Shown one piece after another: positions 1 to 9,616 of a stretch of DNA of 64,000 bases. The first letter of the stretch is position 1, and every line of letters begins with the position of its first letter. Location of the stretch: the NCBI GenBank assembly GCA_030248065.1, contig JASAMV010004993.1:27461-91460 (forward strand). The letters are read 5' to 3'. The translations under genes and the position numbers were made by a program. The stretch comes from Rhynchonema sp. JSB1_4 (taxonomy: Eukaryota > Nematoda > Chromadorea > Monhysterida > Xyalidae). The notes below the pieces were generated by a model. It was not told where the DNA came from. It saw only the letters and a list, made by a program, of their open reading frames with translations, and did no database searches.

Positions 1-31
1 ACACATACTCTCCTTATCAGCACACTGAGTT

Positions 32-200
32 ATGGTGGCATGTGTGTTTGGGATGTATTTTTACCGGAATTTCGCTGTAAACATCGCCAGTTTGGAAGCA
101 CACACACTCTCGACACAGAGACAGTCTCACCTTATCCATGACTCGCAGCTTCTTCATGAGCACCAAAGCCAAATGAAAGAAGGTGAAAATGTAACGCAAG
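32..200 (+). CDS. Possible exon, unknown protein (weak)
   Basis: An open frame runs from an ATG at 32 to a strong splice donor (CAAG|GTAAGT) at 200/201. It would encode about 56 residues rich in His and Gln. No domain is recognised, and the frame could be chance. The strong donor is the only reason it is listed. Confidence 0.2.
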
Positions 201-538
201 GTAAGTTTGCACTACATACATAACAATCTTGTCTCTAATTAAATGTCTTGCTTTTCAATGTTTTGTTTTTCATGAGATGGCTGAAATGATAAAACATGCG
301 TGCGTTGCAGTGTTGTGTCCCGCTAAGTGGAATGCTTTCGTGCATGCTCACGATTTGAGTATGGAACACAATCGTTTCTTGAACGATAACAATGTTAAGT
401 CATTTTGTATCGCCCCCTGTCATTTTTTTCTGATATTTTAGTCACCTGTGTCTTAATCTGCAAATGGAGTGGTCACTGCTCACTGGTATCTGCAATGATG
501 AAACCCCCTATCGTGTATAAATCTTTAACTCAGTAATC

Positions 539-755
539 ATGTTCTCAAAAGTTGTGCTGTTCGTCACTGTGTGCATCTGTATATCATCCGAAATGATGGA
601 TTCAACGTTCATCTCGAATGACCCACTCATTTCCCTGCTGCTGGAGCAACAAATCCTGCTGGACATCGCTGCATTTCATCATCGCAAGCTCCTCATGGAT
701 CAATGGAACCGAGAACACATGCGCCATGGTGATCATTCTTTGGAATTCTTTACTC
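539..755 (+). CDS. Candidate first exon of a small secreted protein
   Basis: The ATG at 539 lies about 20 bases after a TATA-like GTATAAAT. It opens a hydrophobic leader (MFSKVVLFVTVCICISS) that looks like a signal peptide with cleavage near residue 17. The following residues are Leu-, His- and Gln-rich and probably helical (LLEQQILLDIAAFHHRKLL). The frame continues past plausible donors at 728 and 755 into a sequence that also occurs near 25,390 and then into a TATG microsatellite, so the exon probably stops at one of those donors. No partner exon was found and the family is not recognised. Confidence 0.4.
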
Positions 756-851
756 GTTTATTGTTTGACAGTGATTCTGATGATTTTCTCTTTCTTTGCG
801 TTTTGCAAGTTCACCACCTCCGAAATCGGGCTCATGTTGGCGTAGTTTGCC

Positions 852-853
<2 letters not shown>

Positions 854-883
<30 letters not shown>

Positions 884-959
884 TGTATGTATGTATGTAT
901 GTATGTATGTATGTATGTATGTATGTATGTATGTATGTATGTATGTATGTATGTATGTA
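854..959. repeat. (TATG)n microsatellite, left block
   Basis: About 26 uninterrupted TATG units lie directly against the left end of a TA-flanked MITE. Tyr-Val-Cys-Met reading frames through it are artefacts of the repeat. Confidence 0.97.
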
Positions 960-1316
960 TAGTCCAGCCACGAACTCATGAGACGACTTATTTTGAAGTT
1001 GACTTGAACGGATCCAATAATGTTCCGGTTCCACGTATTTCGGAAATGAAAGAAAGAGAAACGCATGTACTTTTTTAAAAACACGCTCTCCACCTCGGTG
1101 CGTAAATTCCCTTTTGACTCCCAAAACATTTGCGTGTTGAACAACGCTGCTGTTTGCGTAAGCACGCAACAAATTGAGGTCAGCCAGCTGGAACTTGTCA
1201 TCATGTCCTCGGCCCAATCTCTTTCTTTTGTTTGCGAAAACCCGTGTTGCCGGCGCATTTTTGAATCTGGCCAAGCGAGCTTTAAAAAGAGTCGTCTCAT
1301 GAGCACGTGGCTGGAC

Positions 1317-1318
<2 letters not shown>
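960..1318. mobile_element. TA-flanked MITE, family M1, copy 1
   Basis: A 359-bp element with terminal inverted repeats starting TAGTCCAGCCACG and ending with the complement. TA lies on both sides (958-959, 1319-1320), consistent with a Tc1/mariner-type target duplication. Other copies lie at 2041-2399 (inverted), 35565-36214 and 51564-51921. There is no transposase frame, so it is non-autonomous. It was inserted inside a TATG microsatellite that now lies on both sides. Confidence 0.9.
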
Positions 1319-1348
<30 letters not shown>

Positions 1349-1412
1349 TGTATGCACGTATGCATGCATGTATGTATGTATGTATGTATGCATGCATGTA
1401 TGCATGCACTGT
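1319..1412. repeat. (TATG)n microsatellite, right block, then GGTACC repeats
   Basis: TATG units interrupted by GCATGCATG variants continue on the far side of the MITE. They are followed to about 1456 by four GGTACC-containing short repeats. Confidence 0.9.
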
Positions 1413-1456
1413 AGTGTTGGGTACCATGTTGGGTACCGTAGGTACCATAGGTACCA

Positions 1457-2040
1457 TGCATGTACTTTGTAACAGTCTGACGGAGCAAAATAATCTATGT
1501 GCCCGCACGGGGTAAAATAATCTTTCTAAGTACCCGCCTATACCCACGTATATTGGACATAGAATTTTGGTGTCTGTAAGTCTCCACTTACTTATTCGTC
1601 GGCTTATACATAAATTCGCGGAAGTGTACTATGCACATGTAGCTTGTTGGCTTATGAATGTATCGGTCGCCCAACGAATATATGGGAATCCATTCAAAAC
1701 TTTTCCCTGAATGGACATGTCTCGCTGCAGATGCAGATCACCAACGTCCTATTTACGTATATATTTCCAAAACATTTCTGCCGGTGTCACGGTCGCCGAT
1801 TTTTCTTCAAACGCAGTGAGCCTGATAGCGGCAGAAATGCTTGGGAAAAAATATAAATATATATGACGCTGGTGATTGCGCAAAGGCGTGCCCTCAAAGC
1901 ACCTTACCGTCTGACCAATAACATTGGTATTTTTTGCTTCAATGCAGCCCTCAAGGCAACCCAGACGCTGGTGATTTGCTACGAGCGACGGGCTTTGGAA
2001 AAATTTCCAATGGACATTCTCATGTATAGTAGTCATTGCA
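1457..2040. other. No gene seen
   Basis: About 580 bases with no supported exon. Short inexact repeats around a GACGCTGGTGATT-like word occur between 1740 and 1990 and suggest old repeat DNA. Confidence 0.5.
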
Positions 2041-2399
2041 TAGTATAACCACGTGCTCATGAGATGACTGTTTTTAAAGCTTGCTTGGCCTGATTCAAAA
2101 ATGCGCCGGTTACACGGGCTTTCGCAAACAAAAGAAAGAGATTGGGCCGAGAGAGATGATGACAAGTTCCAGCTGGCTGTCCTCAATTTGTTGCGTGCTT
2201 ACGCGAACAGCAACGTCGTTCAACACACAAATGTTTTGGGAGTCAAAAGGGAATTTACGCACCGAGGTGGAGAGCGTGTTTTTAAAAAATACATGCGTTT
2301 CTCTTTCTTTCATTTCCGAAATACGTGGAACCGGAACATTATTGGATCCGTACAAGCCGACTTCAAAATAAGTCGTCTCATGAGTTCGTGGCTGGACTA
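2041..2399. mobile_element. TA-flanked MITE, family M1, copy 2 (inverted)
   Basis: The same 359-bp element as at 960-1318, in the opposite orientation. The left terminus has diverged (TAGTATAACCACG) while the right end keeps CGTGGCTGGACTA followed by TA. The two copies 0.7 kb apart form a potential long inverted repeat. Confidence 0.88.
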
Positions 2400-2452
2400 T
2401 ACATGCTGGGATTCACCATGCTGGATTTGACTGTTCTACGCTTGTGACGTAC

Positions 2453-2663
2453 TTTTCCATGATGTTGTAAATTCCGTTCACTTTCACTTTGTGACTCGTA
2501 TCGTCCGGCATGCTACCACTGCATCCCTCGTAGGCTCGCTTGCACAAATCGACGTGCAGCCCGATCTCGTTTGATTGGCCTTTGGTGCCGATGACCGTGA
2601 CGAAAATAGGCGAATCCGTGCCCGAATCGTAACGGTCGTCGGTCACCACGCGTAGGTGCACCA
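2453..2663 (-). CDS. PLAT-domain exon (paralogue of the 7.2 kb exon)
   Basis: A 211-bp exon bounded by a clean acceptor (CACTTTTGCAG, minus strand) and donor (GTACGT). The translation contains LRVVTDDRYDSGTDSPIFV, then VIGTKGQSNEIGLHV. This matches the start of a PLAT/LH2 beta-sandwich, where a Thr-Asp strand is followed by GTD and a V-x-I strand. Length, phase and both splice sites match the exon at 7193-7403, so the two arose by duplication. PLAT domains are known lipid- or protein-binding modules of lipases, lipoxygenases and polycystins. No second half of the domain was found downstream, where a MITE sits at 2041-2399. This copy may be a gene fragment or have a distant next exon. Confidence 0.65.
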
Positions 2664-2770
2664 CTGCAAAAGTGCTTGGGTTGGGTGCGGTTGAAGCATT
2701 GACCCAAACTTTGTGATCTGATCGGATCGGACCCAGTCCTGCCATGTTCACGTGACTTTTTTTGAATTAA

Positions 2771-3816
2771 AGGGTCTCCGCCATATATATGTGACCAAAA
2801 CGAATCTCATTGAAACTTGGCACGGTAACTGGGCTTGGTCCAAAACACTCACGGCAAAGAAATTTTTTCCCATATCAGCACCCTGTCTGAGCACGGAGGG
2901 CTGAAAGGTAAAAAACTGAGACCCTATCTCAGCACCTTGATATTAAAATACTGATCTGTTTCGCATGTTCTTTGTGTGCCGTTTGGTCACAAATGCTTTG
3001 TAAACGCATTGGCTCCAATTTAGGACCATATTCATTTTTTTGGTACTACCACAGCTCGCGCTATTTTTCCAAAACCACGTACATTTCAGAAAAAAATTTA
3101 TCCGTTGTAGTTTTCGGCTATATGGAGAGCGCACAAAGCTTTACTATAAAGCAGGTAAAAATGCCATTTATCACGCTACGAGCGATCCAAGACCGATTTT
3201 CCATCGCTGCTAAGTTTCGACAAAAGCTCGCTCAACTGTGGTGAGCCTCAGCTTTCTTGCATTTTTCTGGGGACCCAGGGCGCGCTTCTGTGTCATATTT
3301 TCCTATTTTAATAACAATGTACCGAGGTGACATATGGCACGCCAGATAGCAAAAATATAATTGTTGTTCAGTATGTGCAAATCTATGTTGGGTCGTCTGC
3401 ATCCTTTGAGGTACGGGCTGGGCGTTTTTACCTGCTTCATAATAAAGCTCTGTGCGCTCTCTATATGGCCGAAAAATACAACGGAAAACTTTTTTCTGAA
3501 ATGTACGTGGTTTTAGAGAAATAGCGCGATCTGTGGTTGTGCCAAAACAGTGAATGTGGTCCTAAATTGGAGCCAAAGCGTCTATGAAACATTTGTGACC
3601 AAACAGCACACAAAAAACATGCGAAACAGATCGGTATTTTAATTTGAAGCTGCGGATGTAGGGTCAAAACTTTTTACCTTTCAGCCCTCCGGGCTCAGAC
3701 ATTGTGCTGATATGGGAAAAAATTTTCTTGGCTGTCAGTGTTTTGGACCAAGCCCAGTTACCGTGCCAAGTTTCAATGAGATTGGCTTTGGTCGCATATT
3801 ATATGGCGGAGACCCT
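2771..3816. mobile_element. TTAA-flanked long inverted-repeat element, T1
   Basis: A 1,046-bp element whose ends AGGGTCTCCGCCATAT / complement are flanked by TTAA on both sides (2767-2770, 3817-3820). The inverted arms extend for several hundred bases each, so almost the whole element is a foldback. The TTAA target suggests mobilisation by a piggyBac-type transposase. No transposase is encoded. Confidence 0.88.
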
Positions 3817-3820
3817 TTAA

Positions 3821-4090
3821 GTATATTAAGAAATCTACAGGAGCTACTAGTTTCGTCCAGATCAGAACTTATTCATTTTAGGTAGGAGAACATCACTTGC
3901 GCTGGTCGAAAGTAGTGGCATCACTTTAATTTCTTAATATCCGAAATTCAAAAAAGTCACGTGACCAAAGTAGACCGGTCTGTTCCGACCAGATCATCAA
4001 GTTTGATATCGCGATATGAGTTGTCACACCACCATGGGTTACATCGGTTAAAAACCACAAGTGCTGGATATGTCCAGGTTGACGTGACGG
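3821..4090. other. No gene seen
   Basis: Short spacer between two inverted-repeat elements. No supported exon. Confidence 0.5.
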
Positions 4091-5190
4091 CTTCTTAAAG
4101 GTGCTGGTTAACAACCCTTCGACCGCGCTTGATCTGGGGGGGGTAGTATATTTTAACAAAGTTGGGACATCGTGTTACTCGATCCTAATCTGGCGAACCG
4201 ATTGGTTGCTTCCTGATGTTTCACGGCCACGTTGAAGTTTGCCCCTGGTGAAAAAGACCGAAAAAATTTGAAATGCTGCTGTGACACGAATAGGCTGTTT
4301 CAAAGTTTGATTCTGGAGTGACAGCAACCTCCAACAGTGTGCCGAAAACCGCAATGCAAGATAGCTATTGAAACGTCCGCATTGTTGAATAAAAAAAAAT
4401 AAAAGGTTTCAGAAACCTGGCCATTTTTTGTCAGGATTTTCTACTCGTATAATTTTAAGCATCTGTGGTGAATGAAATAAGTTGTCAAGTACAAATAAAA
4501 ATCTTCTAATTATCAAGTTTTTTGTTTGTGCTCCCCAGTTTTCAAAACCATACACAGCTCACACAATGTTTACCACAACATGCGCAAGGCAGCCATTCCA
4601 CAGCGCACACACACACAACAAAGCTTGCCAGCTGAAACATTGCTGTGTTGTCGCTGTGGTGGTTGTGTGTTGTCGTTGTGTGTGCGCTGTGGAATGGCTG
4701 CCTTGCGCATGTTGTGGTAAACATTGTGTGAGCTGTGTATGGTTTTGAAAACTGGGAAGCACAAACAAAAAACTTGATAATTAGAGGATTTTTATTTGTA
4801 ATTGACAATTTATTTCATTCACCATAGATGCTTAAAATTATACGAGTAGAAAATCCTAACAAAAAATGACCAGGTTTCTGAAACCTTTTATTTTTTTATT
4901 CAACAATGCGGGCGTTTCAACAGCTATTGTGCATTGCGGTTTTCGGCACACTGTTGGAGGTTGGTGTCACTCTGGTGTCAAACTTTGAAACAGCCTATTC
5001 GTGTCACAGCAGCGTTTCAAATTTGTTCGGTTTTTTTTCACCAGGGGCAAATTTCAACGTGGCCGTGAAACATCAGGAAGCAGCCAATCGGCTCGCCAGA
5101 TTAGGGTCGAGTAACACGATGTCCAAACTTTGTTTATGTGTACTACCCCCCAAGATCAAGCGCGGTCGAAGGGTTGTTAACCAGCAGCTT
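4091..5190. repeat. 1.1 kb foldback palindrome
   Basis: Left arm 4091-4620 and right arm 4669-5190 are near-complete inverted copies (about 530 bp each) around a spacer of about 50 bp containing AGCTGAAACATTGCTGTG. The spacer and inner arm sequence recur at 20,620-20,850, and the sequence around CACAGATGC recurs near 43,450. This marks a dispersed foldback family. No protein-coding signal was seen. Confidence 0.9.
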
Positions 5191-6900
5191 TAATCCGTGA
5201 ATTTTCAACAAGAAGGAGAGAGGTGTTTGTTTTGTTTGGCCAAGCTGAAAACTATTGTCTTCGCGCGTGAGACGGGGAAGCCGATTTGATGTTTGATGTT
5301 CAACGTTCAACAGTTTTAATCGCCCTGTGCACAACACCCGCAGCTTCGATAACTGCTTCATGAAATACCAAATACCCAGATATAGTATCGCAAATTTCTG
5401 ACAAATTAGACTGTGATCGCGCAGTTTCCAAAACTTAAGATTGCCATGCACCTTTCGGTTGCACTGCCACAACCAGCAGCAGAAGTATCGCGCAAGTTTT
5501 CGAAATTTGAATGTGATATTGACGGGCCATTGTGCTGCGTGTGTCAGAAATTCAACTTCTTGCCAACTCGGCACTGAAAACTGGTTTCCGGATCTCTGAG
5601 TTAAGTGATGTGCGCTGTTGGCAGATGTTTCGTGGCACTAACAATAATCGTGCGAGCCACACTTTAACTTTACATGCAGATACTGTAGGTAATCTTGCTT
5701 GCAGCGTGGCAAGATGCGCCTTGTTGGCAAACGCATCGTGGCACTGACCATAACCGTGTTGCTGAAAGGCAAACCGGTCTTGCGTTGCAGTTTTGGACCA
5801 CACCGTATCACCCTGAATTCTAGCATACGGATTACTGTAGCCACGTCTTGCGTGGTTTGTGTAGTTTGGGCTCAATTTTGTCATTCGTCAGATTCTTAAG
5901 CAAGGACTTCTTAGAACGTTGTTGATGGTGTTTGCATATTGTTTATCTTTTCCTTCCATCGATACATTCGGAGTTCCACTCCATTCAATAGTTTCAGGCA
6001 CCGGTTGCTAAATTAAATCCAGAATTAAAACACATGTCATGTGTCCTGGTATTTGGCGCATTGTGTCAAATTTCAAGCTGAATCATTCGGCCATTCAAAG
6101 TTTTAAGTGACAGTTAACCCAGCAGATTACAGTTTAATAATGTGCCAGCAATGCAAGTAAGCATCATCATAAATTATCATTGTGGTGGCCAAAAATTGCA
6201 TAATCATTCCATCACACAGCGCGGAAGCTGTGTTGATTTCCACACAGGAGCCCAAATTATATTCATTGTTCTCAAAGTATATGTCGTTAGATCTAGGGCG
6301 TTGCGTGAGATGTTAAACCTTATACGATTTAGGTACCTTAAGATTTGCGGAACTCTAGAAATTTACGCACAAATCGTTATTCGTATAACTTATCCGCGAT
6401 GGCTTGGCTCAAAGAACACCTTCATGTCGCACGCATTTCCTTCCCAGTCTGGTGGCTTAGCGATGACCTACAAAGAATGACCTACATGCCAGACCTTCAC
6501 AAGCAGGTTACTTGCGCACCACACACAATCAATGAAAATATTCAATTATAAACCTGTCTGTGAACCATGTCATATCCTTTCTGAGAATAGCCTCTTCGGT
6601 CCTTCGATGGTCCGTAGGCACATCGCAGCACTTGGGCGATGCCACCTGGCGCCGATGTTTCCGACCAACTGGAGCAGAAAACTCGACGTGTTTGTCACGA
6701 ATAGGGTTCAAACGGGATCCTGATCCGGAAGTTCGTGATCCCAATGGGTTTTTGGATCCCGGACTCTAATCTAGATCCCGATCCAGCAACTTCTAGGGAT
6801 TTGAAGCCTTACATCATCCGCGAAATTTCTCGCTATTTTGCACTAAAAATTGCGAAACAATTGTAATTGCAATCGCGAAACAGGTTCATCCAGCTTTCCT
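5191..6900. other. No gene seen; local 120-bp internal repeat
   Basis: No exon could be supported. Two inexact copies of a word containing CGTGGCACTRACMATAAYCGTG lie near 5630 and 5735. Near 6715-6790 there are GATCC-rich words (GATCCCGATC) resembling sequence at 63,367-63,420, probably the same old repeat. Confidence 0.5.
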
Positions 6901-6903
6901 ATA

Positions 6904-7403
6904 TGTCAGTTGGAGATTGGTCGACTAACGCTGGTCCAAATTCGATGCGATGCTTCGATCCTCCCCCGCGCTCAAACCACAGTTCCGCTCTTTTCATGTG
7001 CCATGTCTCTGGGAACAACAAATCTTTTTGTCGAATGCCGAGGGATGTGATAGCACCTATTCCGTTCAGGTCAAGGTCGAATACGAACTCGTCGGTTTGA
7101 TCCCTCAAATTATGCTTATCATCCGCACATATATTTTTAAGAAGTGTTGTTGGAGACGACGAATAACCACTTAAACAATGGGTGTGACGCACTTTTCCAT
7201 AATGTTGTAAATTCCGTTCACTTTCACTTTGTGATTCGTGTGGTCCGGCATGCTACCACTGCAGCCGCCCGCTGCCTTCTTGCACAAATCGACGTGCAGC
7301 TCGATCTCGTTTGATTGACCTCGGGTGCCGATGACCGTGACGAAAATGGGCGAATCCGTGCCCGAATCGTAACGCTCGTCGGTCACCACGCGTAGGTAGA
7401 CCT
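6904..7403 (-). CDS. PLAT-domain protein, two adjacent exons
   Basis: Exon 7403-7193 follows the acceptor CATTTTTGCAG and ends at GTGCGT. It encodes LRVVTDERYDSGTDSPIFV then VIGTRGQSNEIELHV, the first strands of a PLAT domain. After a 89-bp intron, exon 7103 onward restores phase (AA|G) and encodes DQTDEFVFDLDLNGIGAIT, then LGIRQKDLLFPETWHMKRAEL. This is the DEF...LG....W part of the same fold. The coding end is either a GTTAGT donor near 6918 or the in-frame stop near 6900. The 5' exons were not found. The matching first exon at 2.45 kb indicates local duplication. Function beyond a PLAT module cannot be told. Confidence 0.68.
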
Positions 7404-7560
7404 CTGCAAAAATGTTGCGGTTGTGCTGAAGGTGAACTATTGGGGAAAGTCGCAAAATCGTCCATCGGAATTTTCGAATGGCTTTAAAAGTGAGTTGCGT
7501 GCAAACTCGGTGTGAGAAAGTTCTGTTCAGCTCGGTGTTGGTTGACTTCAAATAATGCAC

Positions 7561-9240
7561 GCTGACTGATTGTTTCAGCTTAAGCGTTCCAGGGAATATT
7601 TACCATTTATGTGTACCTAACATTTCATCATATGGCTATAGAGAATTCGAACACTCGCTGCCGGTGATGACGGACCGTAACTCGACATCTCATTGATCAC
7701 AGCATGGAATCTAAACGGCGCTGCTGAAAGCTCCTACCTTAAATCAACAAATGCCAAAATTAACAACATTGCAAATAAACTGTGTATAATCTTGCACAGA
7801 AAAGCTGCGCTTTCCTTAAGAGTACGCGCACCAAATGCTTGGTCAGCGTGCAATATTTTATTGTTGCACCGATAACTTCACACACCGAGCTTTCGAACAT
7901 GTTATGCGCCGAACTTTAACACTGTCGTTTAGAAAATTCCACCGTGTAAGCCAATTAAGTAATTTTCAACTATTCCGCCACCTTTCAATCCGGAAGATTT
8001 AGAACGGAGGGCTTCACGCCCGTTCCTTTGAAACCCGAGCTTTTTAGGACCGCCCTCTCAGGCGGTGGTGCCATACAGACCCAACCCGTGGTGCCCTCTC
8101 TTGCACCCGGTTTTTTTCTGGCCGTGGACGATTCAGTCCCTAATCACCAGAGTCCGGGTTCCGCCCTCTATGCCGGCTAGCACGTCGCAACCCTGAAGAG
8201 AGTGCCACAATCACTGGCCACCCAGTTGCTGGATCGCGTGTTTACTTTTTTCAGGCCCGTTAAGATATGCGCAGTATCTTTCAGGCCCAGCATTCAGGCC
8301 CATTATCTTTCAGTTCCGGTACTCAATATTCTTGGCGTCCTCTCTCGTGATGCGCGGGCTGTCCGGCTGAGAAGGCGAGTCCCGGGGCCCGAGTAATTAG
8401 GGACCGAATCGTCCCAGGCCTGAAGAAAGGTGGGACAGAAAGGAATCGGGTCTGACTGTAACGTGGCCAGAAAGGCATTCAGGGTGAGAAACACCGGCCT
8501 GAAACTTCAGGGTACGGACCTGAATGGCACGGGCCTGAACTTGTGGCCCGGGACTGAACCGTCTCACAAATTATGCATTTACCAAATGTTTCCACTGCAG
8601 GAGCCAGCAGCAACAGAATCGCGCATACTTTCGTGATTTGCAAGTAACGTCGATGAGCCATGTGAGCTGCGCGAGAAAATCACTCAGATCCCAATGAGTT
8701 TGTATTCGTTTATTACTTGCTTTTTATATATCTGTTATGGTCAACGATAACACGCAACGTGTCATACATATGTCATTACAGTAACACCAGACGGCTCCAC
8801 GCACCTGAGTATTATCAGGGCACAGTTGCTCAATTTCTGTGGTTGGTTGGCCTTGTCTGTGCTGACTGAATTGAGCTGCTTTACTTCTGTAAAAATGCGA
8901 CTAATGATGTCCTGTTACACGGCTGGCGATACCAAAAAAATTGTATCTTTCAAATAAATGATGCAGATGCAGATGACTTCAGCAGGGTTGATTTATTTAT
9001 TTCCGATCATTTGCAGCAAAAATATGATTTCATGGGATTACGGTACTCAATTTTAATGTGCATACTTTTGGCATGACCAAGTAATCGTATTTTAGGCAGC
9101 GAGAACATTATGGTGGGGGAAACCTTTTTGATGTCTGCACAAGTCAACTTAAAAGAGAAAAGAGAAACAAAATCAACTTCATAAAATGAGTTCACATGAG
9201 CGCAGCCTGCTGTGTCATAAAAGCAAATAAAGTAATAGTA
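7561..9240. other. No gene seen; GC-rich repeat at 8.0-8.56 kb
   Basis: No exon is supported. From about 8000 to 8560 the base composition turns GC-rich, with several TCAGGCCC words. An inverted pair (GACGATTCAGTCCCTAAT near 8128 and ATTAGGGACCGAATCGTC near 8395) suggests a foldback repeat of unknown family. Confidence 0.5.
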
Positions 9241-9464
9241 TAGTCCGTCCATCAGCTCATGACACTTTTTGTCAGCTGAAAAGCTTGACAGAATCCAGTG
9301 CTGTTCAGGTTCCGGCTGGCTTACGAAAACTAAAAGAGTGAGAAATCGGCTTTTATTTCAGTTTTAAGCGCCGTTTTCTCTGACATTGCCTTGCGTAGGA
9401 ACAATTTTTCGCAACGGAACCCGAACCTCTCAAACAAAAGTGCCATGAGCTGATGGACCGACTT
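9241..9464. mobile_element. Short TIR element related to MITE M1
   Basis: About 224 bp with ends TAGTCCGTCCATCAGCTCATG and the matching complement (CATGAGCTGATGGACCGACT). The termini resemble family M1 but the interior differs. It is preceded by TA. Confidence 0.7.
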
Positions 9465-9616
9465 GTACGCGGCGAAAGGCATACGTTAAAACGGTCGATG
9501 AAAGTAAGTTGATTAGCAGGAGTCAGGATTTGATAAACTACTTTACAGAACACAATAATTATGACTATGTGACCACGTGTTAATCTTGCATGTATGATTT
9601 GATGATCATTTTGTGT

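Noticed and set aside
750..1547. Tyr-Ile-His-Thr / Met-Tyr-Val-Cys repeat proteins
   Set aside because: Products of the TATG microsatellite and MITE M1; the same frames recur in every MITE copy.
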